From Paenibacillus_AB sp036577625 (lineage in GTDB: Bacteria > Bacillota > Bacilli > Paenibacillales > NBRC-103111), in the NCBI RefSeq assembly GCF_036577625.1, contig NZ_JARBDC010000026.1, positions 1 through 64,000 of the forward strand: a DNA stretch of 64,000 nucleotides. Reading direction: 5' to 3'. Both the position numbers and the translations under genes were made by a program. The notes under the pieces are model-generated. The model worked only from the letters and a program-made list of their open reading frames with translations. It was not told where the DNA came from and ran no database searches. This document shows positions 26,462 to 34,596 of the stretch, one piece after another. Within the stretch, counting starts at the first letter, position 1. Every line of letters begins with the position of its first letter.

Positions 26462-27748
26462 TTACGGCTCGAAGGCGGACTCGACATATTCTACACCAAA
26501 TCGCCAAGGGTGTCTTGTGTCCGTTCGAACCTGGTAGGTTTGCGCCTCCATGTCGCCTTCCCTAGTAAACGATATCGTATCCGGCCGAGAAAGCTGTAAG
26601 ATGTAACGTCCTGCGGGAAGAGGCTGTCGGTCGCCATCGCTTTGTTTCCATGGAACCGTTAACGAGTAGCCCGTTTTCGTCTCGATCGTCCCGCGAATTA
26701 CGGGCAATTTGTAGCTGTAAACCAGGTCTAGCTGCTCATTTTGCTCATTCGACCGATAAACGTTGAATTCCATCTCGATCGGTTCCACGGTTAACGTTTT
26801 TTGGGAAGTGTTGTACAGCGATACGGTAAAAGGATGAAAGTCGCCGATCGATAACTTGCCCGAAAACCCGGAGGGGGGGCCGAAAGTGAGACTGATCGGA
26901 TCGCCGTACATCGTTCGGATATAATCATCGTAACGGATTTCCCGAAACAGCTCCTCGATAACGACACGGTAGCCCGCCGTCTTCTCGATTACGGATAGAT
27001 CGGTCTCAAAGCTGCGGATATCCCCGGGCTCGGGCGGAGCCGTATCCTGATCGGCAATAAAAACAAAGCGTGATGTGCCGACTGTTTTCCCGTCCTGTCC
27101 GATCGCCAAAAGCCGTATCGACTTGCCGGCGATGTCTTTATGGATTTGAACGACGCCGCTCTTGATGCGCACGTTTCCATGGATGGCCGACTTCTCCTCT
27201 TGCAGATCCGATACGGTCACGTATCCGTCTTCGTCCTGTTCGATAAGCGGCTTCTCGGCCGATTCGATCGGATACCGGGCCAATACCCACTTCTCTCCGA
27301 GCCATGTGTTGATTTTCATCCATGGACCCAGCACGGCAACGACGTCAACCGTTTGCGGGCCTATATAGGCGCCGGTCGGATACCCGGCCAACGGATATTG
27401 GTATAAATCCAAATCGTAGTGAGTTGTGATCTTTGTCGAGACCGCCGTTTCTTCGCCGGGATAAGCAACCTTGGGCCGGATCCACTTATCCCCGAGCCAG
27501 GTGCCGATACGAACCCAGGGATGGTCCTTCATGATCCATCCCGGCTCCATCCCGGTGACAAATACCGTTTGCGGCGATATCGTTGCTACGGGTCCGGACC
27601 TTTCATCAGCCTTGTCGTATAGGTCGGTGTCTTCGAATAAGGTCAGCGCTTTAGGTGCCGAATCGTACGAGTTGGCCGAAGCCGGGTGAACGTAAATAAC
27701 GAAAAACAGGATAAAGGTCAGAAGCGACAAACAAACCTGTTTGATCAA
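26462..27748 (-). CDS. Secreted protein with two SH3-like repeats
   Basis: A protein of about 428 residues with a signal peptide (VCLSLLTFILFFVIYVHPASA). Two similar modules follow: one with WVRIGTWLGDKWIRP and one with WMKINTWLGEKWVLA, as in bacterial SH3-like repeats of Paenibacillus envelope proteins. The C-terminal half is beta-rich (FTVSLYNTSQKTLTVEPIEMEF, AGRYILQLSRPD), like a BsuPI-type inhibitor or immunoglobulin-like fold. The chosen start is TTG 27748, with AGAGGAG about 11 bases upstream. It is divergent from another secreted-protein gene. A cell-wall binding role is inferred; function unknown. Confidence 0.65.
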   Translation of the reverse strand: MIKQVCLSLLTFILFFVIYVHPASANSYDSAPKALTLFEDTDLYDKADERSGPVATISPQTVFVTGMEPGWIMKDHPWVRIGTWLGDKWIRPKVAYPGEETAVSTKITTHYDLDLYQYPLAGYPTGAYIGPQTVDVVAVLGPWMKINTWLGEKWVLARYPIESAEKPLIEQDEDGYVTVSDLQEEKSAIHGNVRIKSGVVQIHKDIAGKSIRLLAIGQDGKTVGTSRFVFIADQDTAPPEPGDIRSFETDLSVIEKTAGYRVVIEELFREIRYDDYIRTMYGDPISLTFGPPSGFSGKLSIGDFHPFTVSLYNTSQKTLTVEPIEMEFNVYRSNEQNEQLDLVYSYKLPVIRGTIETKTGYSLTVPWKQSDGDRQPLPAGRYILQLSRPDTISFTREGDMEAQTYQVRTDTRHPWRFGVEYVESAFEP

Positions 27749-27879
27749 ATCCTTCTCTACTCCTCTACATTTATTTACAGTGATAGACGCCGATTCCCAT
27801 AATTTAGTTGCGCCGCATCGCAATTAGCAACTTTTCCCAACCGCTCACGTTTAATTCAAAGAGAGGGGATGACAAAACG

Positions 27880-29460
27880 ATGAGGAAAACATGGATCGGA
27901 TATATGGTCGTTCTTTCATTTTGCTTTAGCTTGTTAGCGCCTGCCGGGCACAGTCGAGCCGCAGATGCGAGCGTAAAGGTTACGCTGCCGGATTTTACCG
28001 TGAAGCTGAACGGCCACTCGGTCGATAACCGGTACCGCGATTACCCGCTTCTGGTTTACCGGGATATCACCTATTTTCCGATGACGTGGTACGACAGCAG
28101 ATTGCTCGGTTTGGAGGCGACTTGGTCGCCGGACGACGGTTTGTCTATCAACCAACATTCTGTAACCTCCTCGTATGTCCCATACAAAACCGAGCGTCGC
28201 AATGCATCCGCCTACGCGGCGAAAATTCTCGGATCGGCCGTCACGATCAACGGCAGAACGATCGACAATACAAACGAAGAGTACCCGTTGTTAAACTTCC
28301 GGGACGTCACGTATTTCCCATTGACATGGCGGTTTGCGCACGACGCGTTCGGATGGGATTACGAATGGAGCGATACTGACGGTCTTCGCATCACGTCCCG
28401 TAATCCACGGCTGCAAACGGTCGACCTTCCAGCATATGCCGGGGAGAACGACATCGCCCTTTTTAACGGGTACTATTACTTCGTCGAAACGATAGACACG
28501 ACGAACCATGTTTATCGAGCTCCCGTGCAGCAGCCGTCCGACAAGGAAGAGATTTATTCCTACAACGTCAAAACCCCATACGGACTACAAAACCGGCTGT
28601 CTTTTCAAATCCGCGACAACTCGCTGTGGTTTACCTATTACTTGGGGGGAGCCACTATGGGGCGCGACGGGTTTGTGAAAATCGGCGGCGACGGCAAGGC
28701 GGAGCTATTCCATCAAGGGAAGCTGGACTTCCGTGAAACCCCTTACGGCACGTTGATCATCCATTTCGGTGTTCCCCCTAGAAGCGGCAACCTTTATTTG
28801 TCGCCACCGGGGCAGGAGGGGACAACCCGCAAAGCTGTTGGCGATCCGGACCTGATGTATGGCTGGCATGCCGCATACGGCAACGGTTTCGGGGCGGGCC
28901 GCGACGATTCCTCTATTGCCGTCATCGGGGATGATGTTTATGTATTGGCCTCGCGAGGCCAAACCGATCCGAATAAAATCTACAAAATCAACCTGAAGAC
29001 GGGTGAAACCGGCATGATCGTGAATGCCGAAGTAAGCCGGTTTCGAATCATCGACAACGCGCTTTATTATGTCAAAGATGCCGACAACGCACTGTACGCA
29101 TCCGATCTGGACGGAAAGGGCGAAACGAAACGGTCCGACCATGCCGTGTCATGGTTTGACGGCATCGACGGACACGTATTTTATACAACCAAGAAGGAGA
29201 CGGACCGATTCGAGCTGTACCGGGCCGATCCGAACGGGGAAGATCCGCTCGTCTGGAAAGCGCCGGTCGTCGGCGTTCAAGTGTCGAACAATCGGCTCGT
29301 ATGCCGGCTTGGCGAAAACGATGATTACGGCGCCGTACTGCTGGACGGTTCCGGCCGCCTGCTGCTGCAAGTGGCCGATCCGATCTCCCGCGTGCTTACG
29401 TCCGACGATGGGATTTTACTCCAATCTGCCCGAGACTCCTCGGTCGTACTCGTTCGTTGA
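27880..29460 (+). CDS. Secreted protein: copper-amine-oxidase-N-like domain pair plus DUF5050-like propeller
   Basis: A protein of 526 residues with a signal peptide (GYMVVLSFCFSLLAPAG, cleavage near SRAAD). Two repeats follow, YPLLVYRDITYFPMTW and YPLLNFRDVTYFPLTW, each ending in WSPDDGL/WSDTDGL, as in the copper amine oxidase N-terminal-like domain common in Paenibacillus surface proteins. The second half has short repeats (IYKINLKTGET, LYASDLDGKGET, LYRADPNGEDP) typical of a DUF5050-type beta-propeller. The start is ATG 27880 with GAGGGG upstream. It has no enzyme motif; a wall-associated sensor or scaffold is possible. Confidence 0.72.
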   Translation: MRKTWIGYMVVLSFCFSLLAPAGHSRAADASVKVTLPDFTVKLNGHSVDNRYRDYPLLVYRDITYFPMTWYDSRLLGLEATWSPDDGLSINQHSVTSSYVPYKTERRNASAYAAKILGSAVTINGRTIDNTNEEYPLLNFRDVTYFPLTWRFAHDAFGWDYEWSDTDGLRITSRNPRLQTVDLPAYAGENDIALFNGYYYFVETIDTTNHVYRAPVQQPSDKEEIYSYNVKTPYGLQNRLSFQIRDNSLWFTYYLGGATMGRDGFVKIGGDGKAELFHQGKLDFRETPYGTLIIHFGVPPRSGNLYLSPPGQEGTTRKAVGDPDLMYGWHAAYGNGFGAGRDDSSIAVIGDDVYVLASRGQTDPNKIYKINLKTGETGMIVNAEVSRFRIIDNALYYVKDADNALYASDLDGKGETKRSDHAVSWFDGIDGHVFYTTKKETDRFELYRADPNGEDPLVWKAPVVGVQVSNNRLVCRLGENDDYGAVLLDGSGRLLLQVADPISRVLTSDDGILLQSARDSSVVLVR

Positions 29461-29483
29461 ACGAAATGCATGTCTCCGTTAAA

Positions 29484-29511
29484 GGGCTGCCGAATGGCAG
29501 CCCCGTGTTTT
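29484..29511 (+). terminator. Rho-independent terminator
   Basis: Stem GGGCTGCC with GGCAGCCC, loop GAAT, then CGTGTTTTGAT, 24 bases after the stop of the propeller-protein gene. Confidence 0.7.
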
Positions 29512-29624
29512 GATCGGGGAAATCAGAGCACATTTCCCCATTCGAACACAAAAGCCGCCGATCATCCGCCGGCAGCCTCGTCGTTATCCGTTAGCCCTCC
29601 ATGCCCTGCCGGTTACCACAGATA

Positions 29625-30268
29625 ATGAAAATTGGGGCTTTGCGTTCTATACTGATCCAGATGGCCGACTGGATCAAACGTCAACGTTGCACCCACGTCG
29701 CGATGGAAAGCACCGGCGTCTACTGGAAAGGACGACCTTGAGCGTGCGTTACGGGGCCTGATCGGTTCGCATCAGAAGCTCATGCTTGAGGCACAGTTGA
29801 AGCATAGTGACTTCCTCGACGAACAAATCGCCAAACTGGACGAAGAAGTAAAGGACCGTATGCTCCCTTTTGAGAAAGACCTGGAGCGCTTGGATACGAT
29901 TCCCGGTATCGGCCGACGAAATGCAGAGCAAATCTTGGCGGAAATCGGTACCGACGCGAAGAATCAATTCCATCTGCTGCCCATTTGTGTTCGTGGGCGG
30001 GGATGTCTCCAGGTAACCACGAAAGCGCCGGAAAACGAAAGTCCGGACAAACACCAGTATCGTCGGATTGCCGCTCGGAGAGGAGCCAATCGCGCGGCGG
30101 TTGCCGTCGGTCATACCATTCTCACGATCATTTATCATCTTTTAACTCGGGAACAAGACGATATTGAACTGGGAGCCGATTTTTACGACCAACGTCGAAA
30201 AGATTTTGTCATCAAACAGTCGATCAAACGATTAGAGTCTCTAGGGATCAAGAATAAATATGCGGTGA
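29625..30268 (+). pseudogene. IS110-family transposase remnant
   Basis: The reading MADWIKRQRCTHVAMESTGVYWK (29661-29730) is the N-terminal core of IS110 transposases. It jumps, in another frame, to DDLERALRGLIGSHQKLML and then the C-terminal Transposase_20 helix-hairpin-helix LDTIPGIGRRNAEQILAEIG. The segment CSWAGMSPGNHESAGKRKSG is in yet another frame (29985 on), after which the second frame returns. So the gene has an internal deletion of roughly a hundred codons and at least two frameshifts. No terminal repeats were found, as is usual for IS110. Confidence 0.8.
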
Positions 30269-30310
30269 AATACTTCACCGTCGAAGTAATCGACGGCCTA
30301 GCTGGTGATT

Positions 30311-30490
30311 TTTCTTGATAATTCTTTCCAGCAAACCAACAGCTATCTTGTTCATCATCCGGTGTAAAAGTGTAATTACATGCTGTGGGGCAAGTTGCAA
30401 GTCAGCCACTCCTGAGATGGGGGCTATTAATTTGCATCCAAGATTTTTTTCATACCATTCTACTGACATTACCCCCGTAATATGGATTAA
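30311..30490 (-). pseudogene. Broken VOC (glyoxalase-like) gene fragment
   Basis: The minus strand reads VEWYEKNLGCKL and LQLAPQHVITL, then, after a one-base shift, FTPDDEQDSCWFAGKNY. It resembles the intact VOC gene directly upstream (VQWYEANLGCKL). There is no proper start, and the fragment ends at the IS110 remnant, so it looks like a second VOC gene cut by the insertion. Confidence 0.5.
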
Positions 30491-30528
30491 TTGTCCTGGC
30501 AGCCGATCGACTCGCCGACTGCTTTTTT

Positions 30529-30984
30529 TTATGGCTGCCATACTTCCCACATATTCCCGTCAGGATCATAAAACTGAAGGTTTGGTCCACATGTTATCCG
30601 AATGTCCCCTTCGATGTTCACTCCGTTTTCCTTAAAACGGTTGAAAAGGTCTTGGATGCGTGGAGTTATGAAACACCCAACTGCTTTGCGTTTACCATCA
30701 TTGCCGGTAAAGCCTAACCGGCCACCTTCCGGCCTTGATTCGAGAAGGAATATGGCAGGAACCGGCCCTGTTGGACCGTGAGGCTTGCCATTACGATCAG
30801 GAAATCTCAGGATCGCACCAGTCATATCAGGTTCCAACTTATCGCCTGCTCTGAGTTTGCAACCTAAATTTGCTTCATACCACTGAACAGCCTTGTAGAC
30901 ATCACTGACCGGGACATATATACAAGTCATGCCTATAATGTCCTCTATGTTTTCCTTTGACTTTGTTTCTTCGTGAATCTGCAT
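30529..30984 (-). CDS. VOC family (glyoxalase/bleomycin-resistance-like) protein
   Basis: A protein of 151 residues forming one VOC domain: the two beta-alpha-beta-beta-beta halves are seen around CIYVPVSDVYKAVQWYEANLGCKL and the C-terminal FYDPDGNMWEVWQ, with the metal-type Glu near the end. The start is ATG 30984 with AAGGGAG 9 bases upstream. It lies in an AT-rich patch with other small accessory genes. The substrate is unknown; members include lyases, dioxygenases and drug-binding proteins. Confidence 0.78.
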   Translation of the reverse strand: MQIHEETKSKENIEDIIGMTCIYVPVSDVYKAVQWYEANLGCKLRAGDKLEPDMTGAILRFPDRNGKPHGPTGPVPAIFLLESRPEGGRLGFTGNDGKRKAVGCFITPRIQDLFNRFKENGVNIEGDIRITCGPNLQFYDPDGNMWEVWQP

Positions 30985-31135
30985 TTCCCATTTCTCCCTT
31001 CTCGTTTCAATTCGTGCAATAGAAGCAGTCACCCAATTTTTGTGACTTACAGTTATTTTGATGCCACAGAATGTCGCAAACCTGACTAGTTTCGTGTTGT
31101 TTTTCTAGGGGTATGCGTTATGAGTTATTTTCAGG

Positions 31136-31759
31136 CTAGGTTAATTCCAGGAGTATATGTTTTGCATAAGAATCCCAGTCTGCTTCTTCCGTGTTTATTT
31201 CTAAAGTGGGAATTAGCGATTGTTTAGCACACATACGAAGCTTCTCCTGATCGTCTAAAAACTTCTGACATGCCTCTGTTACCGTTGGGTGGTTTTCCAT
31301 CACATACGATTTCCAAGCTTCGCCCCGGCTTTCAATAAATCTAGGCTCTACAGCTTCTTGGGATAAGGTTAGGAGTACACATGGTGCATTCAGCCTCGAT
31401 AGACGTTTTTCCAGCATTTCAATTTTTGCAGAATTTATAAAGGCCGCTCGATGATTTATACTGAACCTCTCCAACAAATAAAATATACCGTTTGATGGTT
31501 TCGTATGACCAAGTGACTCAAACCATTCGAATTGTTGTTCGAGATAATCAACATGACGATTTAAAAGCTGAATATGTTCATCCTTGTCCATGGTTCTCAA
31601 GACACCCTTGTATGAATGCAGAACTTGCGAGTAGCGTTCACTTATTGCAATTATCGTCTTTTCGCTATTGTGTATTTGGCTGTGTAATCTCTTTATTGCA
31701 GAAAATACCGATGTTTTTCCTGCGGTAGACAACCCTTCAATAATGACTCCTCGAATCAT
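31136..31759 (-). CDS. P-loop nucleotide/nucleoside-kinase-like protein
   Basis: A protein of 207 residues with an N-terminal Walker A motif GLSTAGKTS right after the first strand (MIRGVIIEGL). Later come ERFSINHRAAF and the strand APCVLLTLS, followed by an Arg-rich lid-like region (EPRFIESRGEAWKSY). This fits the thymidylate/deoxynucleoside-kinase-like P-loop group. It may be in one transcript with the DJ-1/PfpI gene 159 bases upstream, which is under a ZTP riboswitch. The phosphate acceptor is not known. Confidence 0.65.
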   Translation of the reverse strand: MIRGVIIEGLSTAGKTSVFSAIKRLHSQIHNSEKTIIAISERYSQVLHSYKGVLRTMDKDEHIQLLNRHVDYLEQQFEWFESLGHTKPSNGIFYLLERFSINHRAAFINSAKIEMLEKRLSRLNAPCVLLTLSQEAVEPRFIESRGEAWKSYVMENHPTVTEACQKFLDDQEKLRMCAKQSLIPTLEINTEEADWDSYAKHILLELT

Positions 31760-31918
31760 CCTTCACCTCTTCATCTTGTTTCCGTATCCACGCAACAAGA
31801 ACGCCGGTAAACCGCGCGCATTAGCTTTTTTCACTTTCGGCTCTTTTTTATTCAAACTCCAAACGATTCGTTCCACCTTGGCACGGTTCTATACTGTCTG
31901 AAATAGCTGTGCAAAGCT

Positions 31919-32527
31919 TTATATCGGTTTATCGTTGGGCATGAACACAGTAGTCAAATTTCCGGTCCGATAATACGGATAATCCATCATCTTTTGAACC
32001 TTTTTCGCCACATCCGCATTCGTTAAAGATTCAACAAAATATAAACCTAAATCAATAGACGCTGAGACACCGCCTCCCGTTAAAGTATCTCCATCCCGTA
32101 CAATACGGGCTTTAACAACCTCTGAGCAATAAGGAGTCAACAATTCATAAGCGGAGGGATTCGTTGTCGCCATTTTCCCATGTAAGAATCCTGCAGCTCC
32201 CAAAAGCAATGCACCTGTACAGACAGATACTTTGTACTGTACAGCGCTCCCACTTTTGATCCATGAAACAAATTCCGTATCATATCTCAGTTCTCTTGCG
32301 GGCATTCCACCGGGAATAAATAATAAGTCATATCCGGATAGGTCTGGGCAAACATGCTTTATTTTTATTGTCATACCCCGATCGTCTGTAATCTCTTCTT
32401 TGTTTGCACAAAGATCCCATGTTACTCCTTCTTTGACTTTTAAAATTTTTAACCAAGATACAGCATCGTAAAATCCAACAAAATCTAACGTTGTCATCTT
32501 GTCAAACAGAATGAAAGCTATCTTCAA
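31919..32527 (-). CDS. DJ-1/PfpI family protein (class-I glutamine-amidotransferase-like)
   Basis: A protein of 202 residues of the DJ-1/PfpI fold: IAFILFDKMTTLDFVGFYDA, YDLLFIPGG, the nucleophile-elbow Cys in VSVCTGALLLGAAG, and a C-terminal ASIDLGLYFVESL. The start is TTG 32527 with AGGTG about 8 bases upstream. Immediately before it are a terminator and a ZTP riboswitch, so expression should rise when ZMP/ZTP accumulates (low folate or blocked purine synthesis). Members are chaperones, deglycases, isonitrile hydratases or peptidases; the riboswitch hints at purine or one-carbon stress. Confidence 0.82.
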   Translation of the reverse strand: MKIAFILFDKMTTLDFVGFYDAVSWLKILKVKEGVTWDLCANKEEITDDRGMTIKIKHVCPDLSGYDLLFIPGGMPARELRYDTEFVSWIKSGSAVQYKVSVCTGALLLGAAGFLHGKMATTNPSAYELLTPYCSEVVKARIVRDGDTLTGGGVSASIDLGLYFVESLTNADVAKKVQKMMDYPYYRTGNLTTVFMPNDKPI

Positions 32528-32560
32528 TCCCTAAGCACCTGACCTTTCATCAATTGAAAT

Positions 32561-32590
32561 AAAAAAAGCATCTGATTTAAGATCAGATAC
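32561..32590 (-). terminator. Expression-platform terminator of the ZTP riboswitch
   Basis: Minus strand: stem ATCTGAT with ATCAGAT (loop CTTAA), then GC and TTTTTTT, directly after the aptamer and 33 bases before the start of the DJ-1/PfpI gene. Confidence 0.85.
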
Positions 32591-32591
32591 T

Positions 32592-32660
32592 TGCCCAGGC
32601 GTACGGCTTATGAATATGTGCTTCCTCGTAGTTACCTACGTTACGCCAGTTACACATACT
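32592..32660 (-). promoter_or_regulatory. ZTP (ZMP/ZTP, pfl-motif) riboswitch
   Basis: On the minus strand the RNA has P1 (TATGTG with CACATA), the conserved AACTGGCG and AAC, P2 (CGTAG, GTAA loop, CTACG) followed by AGGAAGC, and the 3' block GCCGTACGCCTGGGCA. GGCG in the 5' half can pair with CGCC in the 3' block to form the pseudoknot known for this class. A terminator follows at once, so ligand binding should prevent termination (on-switch). Identification is from the consensus as I know it. Confidence 0.88.
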
Positions 32661-32673
32661 TGAATACAAATTA

Positions 32674-32702
32674 ATAATATCAGTCAATTCCAAAAACTTC
32701 AA
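32674..32702 (-). promoter_or_regulatory. Promoter of the ZTP riboswitch transcript
   Basis: Minus strand: -35 TTGAAG (32697-32702), 17 bases, -10 TATTAT (32674-32679). The start would be near 32667, just before the P1 strand of the aptamer. Confidence 0.65.
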
Positions 32703-32918
32703 TGCGATTTATAGTATTGTAACCGGTTTAAGTTCATAACTTAAATGTCGTATTTTCCAATTTTGACACTATTCTGCCCGTTCGTAGCGAGGCCGCCGAT
32801 CGAGCCGACGGCAGCTTCGTCATGTTTATTGAGCTCTTGTACCCGTTTAGTTCAATGGTTTTCAACACTTTCAGTCCAAGGAACGATCGGACTTCGAATC
32901 TTTCCCAAAGACCTATCG

Positions 32919-33512
32919 CTATTTCGTATACCTCAACGATACAATGTGATGGATCCCGATTTTCTTTGCCCGGTTCATTGGTATTTGCCTGCGTTTGTAT
33001 TCTTCAAAACCTAATTTATTATAGAGTTTCATGGCCGGAATATTGGTATCGGCGACTTCTTCAATCAAGTAAACCTTGTAAGGAGTATGCTCAAGGATAT
33101 GACGAATCAATTGCGAAGCAACGCCTTGCCCCCTGAATGCGGAGGCCGTCCCTACAAATTCGATGGAGCCTACACCGGTTGACGGATGAGCAAAGGCGGT
33201 TTCAAATTCCTTTTTCAAAAAAATACCGGCCAAAGTGCCTTTATAAAAGCCTAAATGCTTGCGAAGTTCCGTTATATCCAGTTTAACCGAATGTGATGTT
33301 GCATCCGTGCAGGCAGCCATTCCGACCACTTGCCCCTTGTATAAAGCCACATAAAATTGATCCGGAACGAACATATGGGCGAACGCCGCAGCGATTTTTT
33401 TCGGATCCTTGGAGAAAAAACCAAGCCATTGTGCGAAACCCTCCGCGAATATTTCTGACATTCCTCGCCTCACATCAAATTCGGCTTGATCGGCTCTAAC
33501 CAAGTTAAGCAT
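32919..33512 (-). CDS. GNAT family N-acetyltransferase
   Basis: A protein of 197 residues with the GNAT acetyl-CoA motif A (IEFVGTASAFRGQGVASQLIRHIL; Q/RxxGxG/A as RGQGVA) and the C-terminal NIPAMKLYNKLGFEEYKR. The start is ATG 33512, 6 bases after the TetR stop; its GGGAG ribosome site lies in the last codons of the TetR gene, so the pair is coupled. The acceptor is unknown; position behind a TetR gene suggests a detoxifying or resistance role. Confidence 0.85.
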   Translation of the reverse strand: MLNLVRADQAEFDVRRGMSEIFAEGFAQWLGFFSKDPKKIAAAFAHMFVPDQFYVALYKGQVVGMAACTDATSHSVKLDITELRKHLGFYKGTLAGIFLKKEFETAFAHPSTGVGSIEFVGTASAFRGQGVASQLIRHILEHTPYKVYLIEEVADTNIPAMKLYNKLGFEEYKRRQIPMNRAKKIGIHHIVSLRYTK

Positions 33513-33518
33513 GATGGG

Positions 33519-34130
33519 TCACTCCCTTTCTTTAAATAGAAACGCGGTGAGGATCGAGGGCGAGGGCATGGTAAAGCTGCTCTTTAGCAATACTTTCATC
33601 TCAGCCAAACCTTGAATCGATGCAAAAAAATAGACGGCCATCTCCCGCGCATCACCGGGGTGAAATTCCCCGAGCTGCTGACCCTTACGAATGAGCTGTG
33701 CCGTAGAATCAAGCAGCCTGGCATTTACCCGGAGGATCTCGTCATACGGTTCGGAGTCTGCGGCAGCTCCGGCTAATAGCGATTGATTGAGAAGGATCAG
33801 CAGATTGGCCAGTTCTTCCCCATCGATCAAGTCGGTGTACACTTCGTCGACGAACTGTGCGATTACCTTTTTGGGGGATTGATCGGATTCGAAGCGAGTA
33901 CTATGGCGTTTCAATCCTTCAACCGCGTAGGCAACCAATTCGTGAAACAACTGATCCTTCGTTTTGTAATGACGATACAGCAGCCCAATACTAATGCCGG
34001 CCGCATCCGCGATATTTTGAACATTCGTCGAGCCGAAGCCTTGACGAACAAATAACCGCATCGCAGCGGAATGGATTTTTTCCCTGGTGGCATTGCGCAT
34101 GGCTTCGAACTGTTCCTTGCTCCGCGGCAA
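33519..34130 (-). CDS. TetR/AcrR family transcriptional regulator
   Basis: A protein of 203 residues. The N-terminal TetR helix-turn-helix (about 15-62) reads KIHSAAMRLFVRQGFGSTNVQNIADAAGISIGLLYRHYKTKDQLF. The C-terminal helical ligand domain is not specific. The start is TTG 34130 with AAGGGGGAG upstream. It is followed at once by a GNAT gene and preceded by a strong promoter with an overlapping palindrome, so it probably represses its own operon. Confidence 0.88.
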   Translation of the reverse strand: MPRSKEQFEAMRNATREKIHSAAMRLFVRQGFGSTNVQNIADAAGISIGLLYRHYKTKDQLFHELVAYAVEGLKRHSTRFESDQSPKKVIAQFVDEVYTDLIDGEELANLLILLNQSLLAGAAADSEPYDEILRVNARLLDSTAQLIRKGQQLGEFHPGDAREMAVYFFASIQGLAEMKVLLKSSFTMPSPSILTAFLFKERE

Positions 34131-34146
34131 ACGATCTCCCCCTTTA

Positions 34147-34195
34147 TTATGAATGAACTTTTACTCATTATAAAATAAGGAAAGCGGAATCGCAA
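34147..34195 (-). promoter_or_regulatory. TetR promoter with overlapping operator
   Basis: Minus strand: -35 TTGCGA (34190-34195), 17 bases, -10 TATAAT (34167-34172). An imperfect palindrome at 34147-34173 (TTATGAATGAA with ACTCATTATAA, 5-base centre, 9 of 11 pairs) covers the -10 and start site, the usual place for a TetR operator. Confidence 0.6.
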
Positions 34196-34560
34196 CACTC
34201 AATTCCGCTTGCGGATACGGCTCGTTAGCGTAAGAAACACGGTCCGCGAAAAACGTCCGGACGATTATTCGACGCGCAGACCGATACGCTTGATCATGGG
34301 AGAAGGAACGGAAAATAGGCTCCAACGGCTAACGAACCGAACGATCGTTATCGGAGCCGAATGCGGCGGTTTGAATTTTTAACGAACCCCGGTAACGTTA
34401 TTACCGGCGAATCGGCTCGTTTTCTTCGATTTTGGGCTTGATAGCGATATCCGGATTCGTTAGCCTGAAAAAACGTTCGTTTTTCCTCCGATAAGCATCT
34501 TACGATTCGTTCGCCATCATCACCCCGATTCCGCCCGATTGCCGCGGATATCATGTACGA
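34196..34560. other. Intergenic region with dispersed CGTTAGC/GCTAACG-like motifs
   Basis: No gene is seen. Two hairpins can be read (GGCTCC with GGAGCC, 34318-34357; CGGTAA with TTACCG, 34391-34407). Variants of TTCGTTAGC or its complement occur near 34221, 34327, 34379, 34456 and 34503. They may be remnants of a dispersed palindromic repeat. Confidence 0.35.
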
Positions 34561-34565
34561 AAAGA

Positions 34566-34595
34566 AAAAGCCCGGGGAACCCCGGGCTTTTTTTC
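34566..34595 (-). terminator. Rho-independent terminator of nrdJ
   Basis: Perfect stem GCCCGGGG with CCCCGGGC (2-base loop), flanked by A5 and T7, directly after the nrdJ stop; it can work in both directions. Confidence 0.9.
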
Positions 34596-34596
34596 G

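Noticed and set aside
32745..33136. Plus-strand small frames downstream of the GNAT gene
   Set aside because: They overlap the GNAT gene on the other strand or lack ribosome sites, and show no known motif.
34196..34560. Small genes in the gap between TetR and nrdJ
   Set aside because: Short frames without ribosome sites; the stretch is rich in repeated CGTTAGC-like pieces instead.
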